From Victivallales bacterium (GTDB taxonomy: Bacteria; Verrucomicrobiota; Lentisphaeria; Oligosphaerales; Lenti-02): a DNA stretch of 5,897 nt. The position numbers were made by a program, and so were the translations under genes. Location of the stretch: NCBI GenBank assembly GCA_018648945.1, contig JABGQJ010000504.1:1-5897 (forward strand), given 5' to 3'. Within the stretch, counting starts at the first letter, position 1; each line of letters starts with the position of its first letter. Below the pieces are notes generated by a model that worked only from the letters and a program-made list of their open reading frames with translations, was not told the DNA's origin and did not search any database. Below, piece after piece: positions 1 to 5,897 of the stretch.

Positions 1-754
1 TGCCGGCGTCGGACTTGGCCTGGCCGTTCTTGGCCATGAAGACGATGGCGGCGAGCCCCGCCATAAGCCCGGAGATCATGTAGACCCGAAGGAGTACGCG
101 ACGGGTGGGAATCCCCGCATAGCGCGCCCCTGGTTCGCCAAAGCCAATGGCGGCGACATGGCGGCCGAAGCGCATCCGGTGCATCAAGGTCCAAAGCAGG
201 AGGAAGACGAGAATGAAGATGGGCAACTGGGTGGGGATCACGCCCCAGAGGTAGCCCTGCCCCAGGCGCAGGAAGGCGGGGTCGAAGCCGGTGTAGGTGG
301 TGTAGCCCTTGGTGATGGCGTCGGCCGTGCCTCGGAATAGCGACATGGTGCCGAGGGTGACAATCAGCGGCGGAATGCCCAGCCGAGTGACGATCAGGCC
401 ATTCAGTCCACCGCAAAGCGTGCCCACCCCAATGCCGATGGCGGAAGCAAGCCAGATATTCACTCCCAGTTGCTGCCAGCAGACCCCAGTGATAACTGCC
501 ACGATGGCCATGATGCTGCCCACGGAGAGGTCGATTCCCCCCGTCTTGATGACGAAGGTCATGCTGAAGGCGAGCAGACCGTAGGACACGGCTAACCGGG
601 TGATCTCGAAGACATTGCCGGTTGTGGCGAAGTTATCCCCGGTGATGGAGAAGGCGACGACCTCGAAGGCGAGGATGAACACCAGCACCCACTCGTTGTT
701 GGGCAACCAGCGTTGGGACCAGGGCTGTTGGGTTTGGAGTTTGGGGTCAGGCAT
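1..754 (-). CDS. CUT2-family sugar ABC transporter permease (second permease), C-terminus beyond window
   Basis: Inner-membrane permease subunit of a sugar importer of the ribose/rhamnose/AI-2 class (BPD_transp_2 family). The minus-strand frame runs open from ATG at 754 to the window edge, giving 251 codons without a stop; family members are about 320-340 residues, so roughly 80 are missing. Directly visible are the signature GGIDLSVGS (residues 72-80), the conserved block LGIPPLIVTLGT followed by FRG near residues 125-142, and the late-family block GARYAGIP (about 189-196). About seven hydrophobic helices are present. The last residues (AKSDAG) lead into the usual periplasmic/cytoplasmic turn of the family. 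The start overlaps the stop of the preceding permease by 8 bases (ATGCCTGA) and has the Shine-Dalgarno GAGGAG 7 bases upstream, so translation is probably coupled. It resembles RhaQ/LsrD-like permeases as I remember them, but the substrate is not determined. Family call is firm; subfamily is weak. Confidence 0.93.
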   Translation of the reverse strand, partial: MPDPKLQTQQPWSQRWLPNNEWVLVFILAFEVVAFSITGDNFATTGNVFEITRLAVSYGLLAFSMTFVIKTGGIDLSVGSIMAIVAVITGVCWQQLGVNIWLASAIGIGVGTLCGGLNGLIVTRLGIPPLIVTLGTMSLFRGTADAITKGYTTYTGFDPAFLRLGQGYLWGVIPTQLPIFILVFLLLWTLMHRMRFGRHVAAIGFGEPGARYAGIPTRRVLLRVYMISGLMAGLAAIVFMAKNGQAKSDAG

Positions 755-1718
755 TGCCGGTCTCCTCGCGCTTGAGGAGTTTGTCGGCGACCACGGCCAG
801 CAGGATAATCAGCCCCTGCACCGCCCGCTCGGCCGTGGGCCCCAGCGGGGTGAAGGCGAGGACCGAGCCGACCAGGGCCAGCAGGATCACACCCAGCACG
901 GTGCCGAGCAGACTACCCCGGCCACCGGTGATGGCGGTGCCACCCACCACGACCGCAGCGATGACCTTCATCTCCATGCCCGCGCCGCCTCCCGTCTCGA
1001 TGCTGGGGAAGCGACAGTAGTGAATGAGCGAGGCCAGCCCCATAAGTGCCCCGAGCAGGACAAAGGCCCAGAGAACGACGCGTTGGGGATGGATCTTCAG
1101 CCGCAGCGAGGCTTCGTGGCTGCAACCGACTGCGTAGAAACGCCGCCCAAACGTCGTGCGGGTCAGCAGGAAACCGAAGGCCAAGACAACGACAACCGCC
1201 ACCACGAAGAAGGTGGCCTGCCCTGCCTGCGGGCTCAGTCCCAACCACTGGAAGTCGGCGCGCAGATTCTGGACCCACATGTTGTCGGTGACCCAGGCCA
1301 GACCGTTGGCCAGAAGCACGTTCATGGCCAGGGTCGCGACGATGGAGGAAATGCCGAAGTGGGCCACCAGCGCGCCGTTGATCAGCCCGAGCAGAGCACC
1401 CACGCCAATGGTCGCCGGGATGACGATCGCGATGGGCATCCCGGCCCGCGAAAGACTCCCGGCAACAACGCCACAAACGGCCAGTTGAGCCGCGATGGAG
1501 ATGTCGATCTCCGCCGACAGGATGACCATGGTCATGCCCACAGCGGCGACGAGCACGGACAGGTTGTCGATGACCATCCCTTGGAAGACTTCGAACCGGT
1601 AGAAACCCCGGTTGGTGAAGAACGGCACGGCCAGCAAGAGGAGAATGGGCACAAGCAGGCCCAGAGCCCGCAAGTAGTGTCCGCCGGAGCGATGGGAGGA
1701 ACTAGGTACGCTAGGCAT
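747..1718 (-). CDS. CUT2-family sugar ABC transporter permease (first permease)
   Basis: Inner-membrane permease of 323 residues that should pair with the second permease to form a heterodimeric sugar channel driven by the upstream ATPase. I chose ATG at 1718 because GGAGGAA lies just upstream (1732-1726) and the overlap with the ATPase stop is then only 8 bases (ATGCCTAG). An in-frame TTG at 1763 would add 15 residues (MSSPSNKKRPRRNSR) that overlap the ATPase end. About nine to ten hydrophobic segments are visible, beginning near residue 17. In place of the family signature GGIDLSVG it has SAEIDISIAAQ (68-78). The block GMEMKVIAAVVVGG, then TGGRGSLLGTVLG (247-276), is the classic C-terminal family motif. 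Length is usual for the family (LsrC, RhaP about 320-340). It stops 8 bases inside the next gene. Whether it is rhamnose-, AI-2- or other sugar-specific cannot be decided here. Confidence 0.94.
   Translation of the reverse strand: MPSVPSSSHRSGGHYLRALGLLVPILLLLAVPFFTNRGFYRFEVFQGMVIDNLSVLVAAVGMTMVILSAEIDISIAAQLAVCGVVAGSLSRAGMPIAIVIPATIGVGALLGLINGALVAHFGISSIVATLAMNVLLANGLAWVTDNMWVQNLRADFQWLGLSPQAGQATFFVVAVVVVLAFGFLLTRTTFGRRFYAVGCSHEASLRLKIHPQRVVLWAFVLLGALMGLASLIHYCRFPSIETGGGAGMEMKVIAAVVVGGTAITGGRGSLLGTVLGVILLALVGSVLAFTPLGPTAERAVQGLIILLAVVADKLLKREETGNA
762..767 (-). promoter_or_regulatory. Ribosome binding site of the second permease
   Basis: GAGGAG on the minus strand, 7 bases before ATG at 754, lying inside the last codons of the first permease (…REETGNA). 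It decides the start of the second permease and supports coupled translation across the 8-base overlap. Confidence 0.85.
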
Positions 1719-3219
1719 GCGCGAGTTCCTCCGCGGCCGCTTCTTGTTCGAGGGCGAACTCAAGAATGCGTTCCTGGGTGGCCTCGGCGCGAGCGAGAAC
1801 AGTGACCAGGCGGCCGCCGCGCATGACCGCCACCCGGTCGGCGAGACCCAGGATCTCGGGCAGGTCGGAGGAGACCATGAGGATGGCCACGCCCTCCTTG
1901 GCCAGCCGTTCCACCAGCCGGTAGATCTCGGCCTTGGCCCCCACGTCGATCCCCTGGGTGGGTTCGTCGAGAATCAACACCTTGGGCGCGATCGCCAGCC
2001 AACGGGCCAGGGCCACTTTCTGCTGGTTGCCGCCGGAGAGACTTCGCACGGGGGTAAAGACCGAGGGGGTCTTGACCTCGAGCTGGTGCACGGCTGTCGC
2101 CCCCGCTTCCACCTCCTTCCTGCGGTCGAGGAGGCCGTGGCCGAGGAACTGGTCCAGAATGGCGACCATCGCATTGTCCACCACGGGCAGATCCTGAATG
2201 ACCCCGTGCAGATGGCGGTCCTCGGGCACGTACGCGATGCCCAGGTCGATGGCGTCGCCGGGCGAGCGGACCGTGATCGGCGCGCCGTTCAGACGGATGG
2301 TCCCCTGGTCGGCGGGGGTGATGCCGAAGAGGGTCCGTGCCAGCTCCGTACGGCCCGCGCCAACCAATCCGGCAATGCCCAGGATCTCGCCGGCGTGGAC
2401 GGTGAACGCGATGTCCTCGATCCCCGCCGCCGCGCAGCTCAGGTCCTTCACCTGCAGTACTGGTTTGCCGATCTCGACGGCCTGCTTGTCGTACATGGCC
2501 TCCAGCGAGCGCCCGGCCATATGCCGGATCACGTCCTGGCGATCTACGCTGTCGGCTTCGTAGGTGCCGACCAGCGCCCCGTCGCGGAGAATGGTCATGC
2601 GGTCGGCAATGTCGAGCACTTCCTCCAGCCGGTGGGAGATGTAGATGATGCCCACGCCGCGCTCGCGGAGGCGGCGGATCAGCTCCAACAGACGATCCGC
2701 CTCGTGCTTGGGGAGGGCGGCGGTGGGCTCGTCCATGATCAGCAGCTTGGCATCGCGGGAGAGGGCACGGGCGATCTCGATGAGTTGCTTCTCGGCCATG
2801 CGCAGGTGTTTCACGGGCTGGTCTAGCGGGATCTCCGCGCCGACTCGAGCCAGACACTCCTGCGCCAACTCACGGCGGGCACGCCAATTGATCAGGAAGC
2901 CACTTTGGTCCATGGTCAGGTTCTCGAGCACGGTCAGCTCGGAGAACAGCGTGGGGTGCTGGTAGATGGCGCTCACGCCCAGTTCATCGGAGAGTTCGGG
3001 CGAATTCCGTTCGACTTGGTGCCCGCAGATGGTGAGCGATGCCCCCGGATCGGGGGCCACCACGCCGGTAACGATCTTGATCAGCGTGCTCTTGCCCGCG
3101 CCATTCTCGCCGAGCAACGCATGCACCTCGCCCGGTTTCACCGACAACTCGACACCGTCGAGCGCCCGGACCCCGGGGAAGGTCTTGCTGATGTGTTTCG
3201 CTTCGAGAAGCAATTCCAT
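1711..3219 (-). CDS. CUT2-family sugar ABC transporter ATPase with two nucleotide-binding domains
   Basis: Cytoplasmic energising subunit of a sugar importer: two fused ABC domains in 502 residues, the normal size for RbsA, LsrA or XylG. Domain 1 shows Walker A GENGAGKST (37-45), Q-loop Q87, a degenerate signature LRMAEKQ (139-145), Walker B LLIMDEPT (159-166) and switch histidine H196 (YISHRLEE). Domain 2 has a degenerate Walker A GLVGAGRTEL (284-293, lysine replaced by Arg290), the PEDR block (332-335), a good signature LSGGNQQK (394-401), Walker B VLILDEPT with QGID (414-425), and serine instead of the switch histidine (VSSDLPEIL). This pattern of one intact and one altered site is typical of CUT2 ATPases. 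Start: ATG 3219 fits the family N-terminus (MELLLEAKHISKTFPGV); an in-frame TTG at 3237 would add six residues. Neither has a strong Shine-Dalgarno sequence. The gene ends 8 bases inside the first permease. Substrate unknown; gene order matches lsrACD. Confidence 0.96.
   Translation of the reverse strand: MELLLEAKHISKTFPGVRALDGVELSVKPGEVHALLGENGAGKSTLIKIVTGVVAPDPGASLTICGHQVERNSPELSDELGVSAIYQHPTLFSELTVLENLTMDQSGFLINWRARRELAQECLARVGAEIPLDQPVKHLRMAEKQLIEIARALSRDAKLLIMDEPTAALPKHEADRLLELIRRLRERGVGIIYISHRLEEVLDIADRMTILRDGALVGTYEADSVDRQDVIRHMAGRSLEAMYDKQAVEIGKPVLQVKDLSCAAAGIEDIAFTVHAGEILGIAGLVGAGRTELARTLFGITPADQGTIRLNGAPITVRSPGDAIDLGIAYVPEDRHLHGVIQDLPVVDNAMVAILDQFLGHGLLDRRKEVEAGATAVHQLEVKTPSVFTPVRSLSGGNQQKVALARWLAIAPKVLILDEPTQGIDVGAKAEIYRLVERLAKEGVAILMVSSDLPEILGLADRVAVMRGGRLVTVLARAEATQERILEFALEQEAAAEELAHA
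1726..1732 (-). promoter_or_regulatory. Ribosome binding site of the first permease
   Basis: GGAGGAA on the minus strand, nearly a perfect Shine-Dalgarno match, with 9 bases between GGAGG and ATG at 1718. It lies within the last codons of the ATPase (…EELAHA). It is the reason for preferring ATG 1718 over the in-frame TTG at 1763. Confidence 0.88.
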
Positions 3220-3395
3220 GCGTCGGGTCTCAGGCAATGGGGGGAATGGCGGTCCTTCCGGGCATCACGCAGTAGCGTGCCACCGGACAGGCGAGAAAGC
3301 AACTCGGGACGGACCCGAATAGAGCAAACGTGCCCCGCCTCACGCCGAACGCCAGACCGCATGGACGATCTTGCCGGGGACTCTCGTCGCGAACC

Positions 3396-3421
3396 CCGCC
3401 GCCTTGCCGGGAGCAGGCTAG
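3396..3421 (-). repeat. Imperfect direct repeat, copy B
   Basis: Plus-strand word CCGCCGCCTTGCCGG (3396-3410), then five variable bases, then GGCTAG (3416-3421). The same 15-mer and hexamer, separated by four other bases, occur at 3737-3761. A shorter related word CTTGCCGGG also occurs at 3370-3378. GCCTCAAAC follows 9 bases after this copy, whereas it precedes copy A by 8 bases, so the order of blocks is rearranged. Confidence 0.55.
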
Positions 3422-3531
3422 CGAAGCTCCGCCTCAAACCGCCCATTGGCGTGTGGCTTGCATTGCGCCGCTTCCTGGTGCCGATCAGTTGCCGGTGTTC
3501 ACGGTCCTCCAGAGGAACCATGCAAGGCCGG

Positions 3532-3566
3532 AGACAAGGTAGTCGCGTGCTCGATGAGCGCGCGAT
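3532..3566 (+). repeat. Inverted-repeat arm 1 containing a 23-bp dyad (possible operator or hairpin)
   Basis: The core at 3543-3565 is a palindrome with a 3-base centre: outer arms TCGCG and CGCGA, inner arms GCTC and GAGC, centre GAT, and one T/G mismatch between them. With its flank GTAGTCGC (3539-3546) it matches the reverse complement of 3642-3669 at 24 of 28 positions; allowing a one-base gap, the match reaches back to 3532. The four mismatches fall in two pairs placed symmetrically about the dyad centre. The centre (3554) is exactly 100 bp from that of the second arm. Role unknown: a regulator binding site, a structured RNA, or a small repeat family are all possible. Confidence 0.6.
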
Positions 3567-3641
3567 TCCTCTCGTCCCACGCCATGCCGCAGTCCCCACC
3601 GGGAAGGCCACGGTTCTGCTCCTATGCAATGACCGCCCCGG

Positions 3642-3675
3642 ATCGCAGGCTCATCGAGCCAGCGACTACTTGCCT
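3642..3675 (-). repeat. Inverted-repeat arm 2 containing a 23-bp dyad (possible operator or hairpin)
   Basis: The core at 3643-3665 reads, on the plus strand, outer arms TCGC and GCGA, inner arms GGCTC and GAGCC, centre ATC; nine of ten positions pair. It lies in opposite orientation to the element at 3543-3565 and shares its GTAGTCGC flank (minus strand, 3669-3662). In single-stranded form each arm can fold on itself, or the two arms can pair with one another around a loop of about 75 bases. The spacing to the stop of the 626-residue gene is about 90 bases. Confidence 0.6.
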
Positions 3676-3736
3676 GGGAGGTGTGACAGCATCGGGTAGT
3701 GCGGCGTAGCCCAGAACTTGCCTCAAACGTGTAGTA

Positions 3737-3761
3737 CCGCCGCCTTGCCGGACTCGGCTAG
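3737..3761 (-). repeat. Imperfect direct repeat, copy A, across a stop codon
   Basis: Plus-strand CCGCCGCCTTGCCGG (3737-3751), four variable bases, then GGCTAG (3756-3761), matching 3396-3421 in both conserved blocks. The TAG stop of the 626-residue gene (minus strand 3760-3758) lies inside this copy, so the repeat may have been inserted or duplicated at the gene end. Confidence 0.55.
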
Positions 3762-5638
3762 AGTTCCCCTGCGCCCGGCTGTAAGAACTTCGGTTGGCTG
3801 CGGTTCCTTGGGTACCAGGAAAGACGGGGCCTCTTCGCCAGGCGATCTGGACGGTGGTCCTGCGAAGGGAACACCAGGTCCGGCCCGTCGAACGGGCGGT
3901 AGGAGGCGGGGGCATAGGCGGTGCCGCCATCGTCCACACAGTTGCCGCCAACACTGTAGATAGCCCAGGCGTCGGGCGGCAGGCCGGGAACTTGGGCGCG
4001 GAGATAGCGGAAGCACTCGCCCGAGAAGGGATCGGTGGGCACGCGGGGCAGATAGGCGGGGACGAGTTGGCCGAGGTCATCTGGTAGCTCGCCACGTTCT
4101 AACTCGTGGGTTCGGACTGCGAGCAGGAGGGCTGTACCACGCAGCAGTGTCTGATGCGCCGTGGCCTTGGCATGGAGATCCCCGGTGAGCCCGGAGACAC
4201 CCCCGCCAAAAAGGGCCAGGCAGTAGCCCAGTGGATCGCGCGTCGAGAAGACCAGGGACCAGAGGCCGCGTCTGCGTCTGGTTGGGAGCCAGGGCGCCAG
4301 CAGAGCATCGTAGCCGTCTTGGACGGCAGGAGAGTAGGGCTTCTCTGCCAGCGCCAGCCCCTGTTGGCACAGTGACTTCAGATTGCGGGCGGTGCTCCCT
4401 CGCGTGCTGTCGGCGAGGGGGGCGAGGGCGAACGCCGCCCTATTTCTGACCCGCTCGCGGCGCCCTTCGCAACTGTCGGGGTAGTCGCGGCCGCTCTCGC
4501 GACTCTCTGGGTAGTAGTTGATGTCGAAGTGGGCATAGCTGTAGTAGGTGGGCACGAAGTTGAGCAAGGGCAGGAAATGGATCCGCACCAGCTCGGCGAC
4601 TGGCTCCACCCCATCGGCGCTAGACAGGAAGTCGCCGGCCGCTTGGCGAAGAACGGCGGGCGGCACGTTGTACCGCAGGGCAATGGTCCTGGCCGCTTGC
4701 GCCGCCGCCGCGGCGCTTCGCCAAGAGACCGAGTGGTCCACCCAGGAGCCGCCGCGGGTGATCAGAGTGGCGACGGCGATGGCGCGGCGGAGTTCGTGGT
4801 ATGCTCCTCGGTAGTCACCCGACGCGGCTTTGATGTGTGCGGAAATGGTCAGCCACCAGACCAGCTCCCTCACCGGCACAAAGTGGATATTGGGCATGAA
4901 CAACGAAGTGTGGGTGGGCACTTGCGGATCGGGGGCCGCCAGAGCGCGGTCCAGGAGGGGCATCGCAGGTCCGTAGACCGCTCCCAACCGCAGAATCTCT
5001 CGGTACTGCTCCAGCGTCCACGGCGCTGCCGGTGCTATGGCCTGTTCGTACGGATCCGGGGGGGCTGGGTAGGCGTCCACTGCGTAGTATCCATCCTCCA
5101 ATTCCGTCGCTCGGCGGGGGCGCGGCATCGGCGGCGGGGGGCTGCTGGGCCAGGGGTGATGCACGAGCTTGACCAAGGCGTCAGACCGGCTCGCGCGCCA
5201 CACGCGCACCGGTTCTGGTGCCGGCGCGAACCCCTCTTCCTCCAGAGCATGCGGCGTGGCTTCCTCGGGGGATGGCTCGGGGGCGGGGTATACCACCTTC
5301 TCCCCCATCGCTTCCAGTATGTAGGTTGAGACTGACTGGTCTGGACGCCCTGGCACAGTGAGATCCGTCCGCGCGATCTTGGCCAACGCCGCCAACAGTA
5401 GCTTGTAGGCGGAGTCCGGGCCGAGGTCGTCGATCGTCACATGCGGACGTGTCATCGCCACGCTCATGCCGGGAACGGGCTCGACCCATGGCTTGCGGAA
5501 CACATGCAGCCCAGCGATGGCCAGAAACAGGAGAAGGACCACGGCCACAAGCAGGCGGCACCCCCGCCGCCACCATCTTGTTCCGGGCTTGCCGAGGAGC
5601 AGTCTCCTGCACCATCCGCGCCGTTTCTCTTTTGCCAT
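3758..5638 (-). CDS. Single-pass membrane-anchored protein of unknown function with a GspG-like C-terminal module
   Basis: I do not recognise this 626-residue protein as a named family. The N-terminus is short and strongly basic (MAKEKRRGWCRRLLLGK), followed by one hydrophobic helix at about 29-47, so the rest probably lies outside the cytoplasmic membrane. Residues about 118-200 are Pro/Glu-rich and look like a linker. Residues about 205-500 look mainly alpha-helical (for example AASGDYRGAYHELRRAIAVA, 271-290) and could be a repeat-helix scaffold. The C-terminus (about 500-592) has a helix, then LVPAYLPRVPTDPFSG (525-540), AIYSVGGN with DDGG (559-572) and DLVF (587-590). This order resembles the end of type II secretion pseudopilin GspG. 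Start: ATG 5638 has GGAG 8 bases upstream; the frame stays open to GTG 5878, but those 80 extra codons look non-coding and would bury the helix. It is separated from the transporter genes by 538 bases. Real gene: likely; function: unknown. Confidence 0.82.
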   Translation of the reverse strand: MAKEKRRGWCRRLLLGKPGTRWWRRGCRLLVAVVLLLFLAIAGLHVFRKPWVEPVPGMSVAMTRPHVTIDDLGPDSAYKLLLAALAKIARTDLTVPGRPDQSVSTYILEAMGEKVVYPAPEPSPEEATPHALEEEGFAPAPEPVRVWRASRSDALVKLVHHPWPSSPPPPMPRPRRATELEDGYYAVDAYPAPPDPYEQAIAPAAPWTLEQYREILRLGAVYGPAMPLLDRALAAPDPQVPTHTSLFMPNIHFVPVRELVWWLTISAHIKAASGDYRGAYHELRRAIAVATLITRGGSWVDHSVSWRSAAAAAQAARTIALRYNVPPAVLRQAAGDFLSSADGVEPVAELVRIHFLPLLNFVPTYYSYAHFDINYYPESRESGRDYPDSCEGRRERVRNRAAFALAPLADSTRGSTARNLKSLCQQGLALAEKPYSPAVQDGYDALLAPWLPTRRRRGLWSLVFSTRDPLGYCLALFGGGVSGLTGDLHAKATAHQTLLRGTALLLAVRTHELERGELPDDLGQLVPAYLPRVPTDPFSGECFRYLRAQVPGLPPDAWAIYSVGGNCVDDGGTAYAPASYRPFDGPDLVFPSQDHRPDRLAKRPRLSWYPRNRSQPKFLQPGAGEL

Positions 5639-5897
5639 GCCGGTATCTCCAGCGACCAACCAGACACCCCTACGAGTAGTGCGACACAGCCAACCGCGCC
5701 ATGGCGGATACGGGAAGAAGCGGGACGGGGAGTACCCACTCACCAGTACAGACGCATCTCGGGAGCGAACGGCGCGGGCAGTGCGGCTGTGGGAGCAGCC
5801 GGCGACCGGCGTGGCCGTGGCTAGGGGCGGTTCCTCCTGCATTCGAACCGGGGCTTGCTTCGGCCCCCGGGGTACCACTGCCGTCGTGGCCTCTTTC
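5639..5897. other. Upstream region of the 626-residue gene, no gene seen
   Basis: This 259-base stretch up to the window edge holds only the ribosome binding site described above. The frame of the downstream gene stays open through most of it, but the translation shows no conserved-looking motif. I see no convincing promoter, tRNA or terminator in it. Confidence 0.5.
5647..5650 (-). promoter_or_regulatory. Ribosome binding site of the 626-residue protein
   Basis: GGAG on the minus strand, 8 bases before ATG at 5638. It decides this start over upstream in-frame candidates at 5842 (ATG) and 5878 (GTG), neither of which has a similar site at proper distance. Confidence 0.65.

Larger units (their letters stand above)
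3220..3757. other. 538-base gap without a convincing gene, rich in repeats
   Basis: This stretch separates the 626-residue protein gene from the transporter operon. It contains a pair of dyad elements (3543-3565 and 3643-3665) and a direct-repeat pair (3396-3421 and 3737-3761), described separately, plus a 9-base word GCCTCAAAC repeated at 3431-3439 and 3720-3728 on the plus strand. No intrinsic terminator (GC hairpin followed by a T run) follows the stop at 3758. No good sigma-70 promoter is visible ahead of the ATPase. Open frames through it translate to Arg/Ser-rich, unordered peptides and look accidental. By position it should carry the operon's promoter and control sites. Confidence 0.7.

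Noticed and set aside
600..2826. Long plus-strand open frames (about 370-400 codons) opposite the permease and ATPase genes
   Set aside because: They are antisense to well-recognised genes and give His/Gln/Gly/Asp-rich translations without family motifs, as expected for complementary frames in GC-rich coding DNA.
3266..3282. Minus-strand TGGCACG-CTAC-TGCG, resembling a sigma-54 promoter, within a small hairpin (CACGC/GCGTG, 4-base loop) about 50 bases before the ATPase start
   Set aside because: The distance between the GG and GC elements is one base short of the sigma-54 requirement, and the hairpin has only five base pairs. Probably chance.
3138..3611. Minus-strand frame starting at GTG 3611 with AGGAG (3623-3619) 7 bases upstream, running through the gap into the ATPase
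   Set aside because: The translation is Arg/Ser-rich with no motif, contains the palindrome, and overlaps the ATPase start by about 80 bases in another frame. In GC-rich DNA such frames are common. The ribosome-binding-like sequence is the only support.
3690..3757. Possible terminator after the 626-residue gene
   Set aside because: No GC-rich stem followed by a T run is present on the minus strand here; the nearest dyad (3643-3665) lacks a T run on either side.
5831..5862. Minus-strand GGTTCGAA, resembling a tRNA T-loop
   Set aside because: The flanking bases do not form a T-stem and no acceptor, anticodon or D arm can be drawn around it.
5639..5878. Extension of the 626-residue protein by 80 codons to GTG 5878
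   Set aside because: The added residues look non-coding, would place about 110 residues before the membrane helix, and the start at 5638 has its own ribosome binding site followed by a typical basic N-terminus.

Overview
The window is a GC-rich bacterial chromosome segment in which every gene I can support lies on the minus strand. No taxon marker is present. The 626-residue membrane-anchored protein ends in a pseudopilin-like module (LVPAYLPRVPTDPF, IYSVGGN.VDDGG, DLVF). From memory I associate such modules with many uncharacterised proteins of Planctomycetota, Lentisphaerota and related groups, so I lean weakly to a PVC-type or similar environmental bacterium. This placement is inference only.

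In transcription order (right to left), 5897-5639 is a leader with no recognisable gene. Positions 5638-3758 encode the 626-residue protein of unknown function: a short basic cytoplasmic tail, one transmembrane helix, and a large presumably extracytoplasmic part. Positions 3757-3220 are a 538-base gap. It holds two 23-bp dyad-symmetric elements whose centres are exactly 100 bp apart and which form a longer inverted repeat, plus a separate imperfect direct repeat, one copy of which runs through the stop codon of the 626-residue gene. I see no intrinsic terminator and no convincing promoter there.

Positions 3219 to the left edge form a tightly coupled operon for a CUT2-type (ribose/rhamnose/AI-2 class) sugar ABC importer: a double-domain ATPase (3219-1711), a first permease (1718-747) and a second permease (754 to beyond position 1, C-terminus cut off). 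Both gene junctions are 8-base overlaps of the form ATGCC-stop, and each downstream start has a strong Shine-Dalgarno sequence inside the upstream coding sequence. The ATPase-permease-permease order is that of lsrACD. A periplasmic substrate-binding protein is required for such an importer and is not in the window; it may lie beyond the left edge. The substrate cannot be read from these sequences, although a rhamnose-like or AI-2-like sugar system is plausible.

I found no sign of a phage, insertion sequence, CRISPR array, toxin-antitoxin pair or defence system. The part least explained by known features is the repeat-rich gap at 3220-3757.
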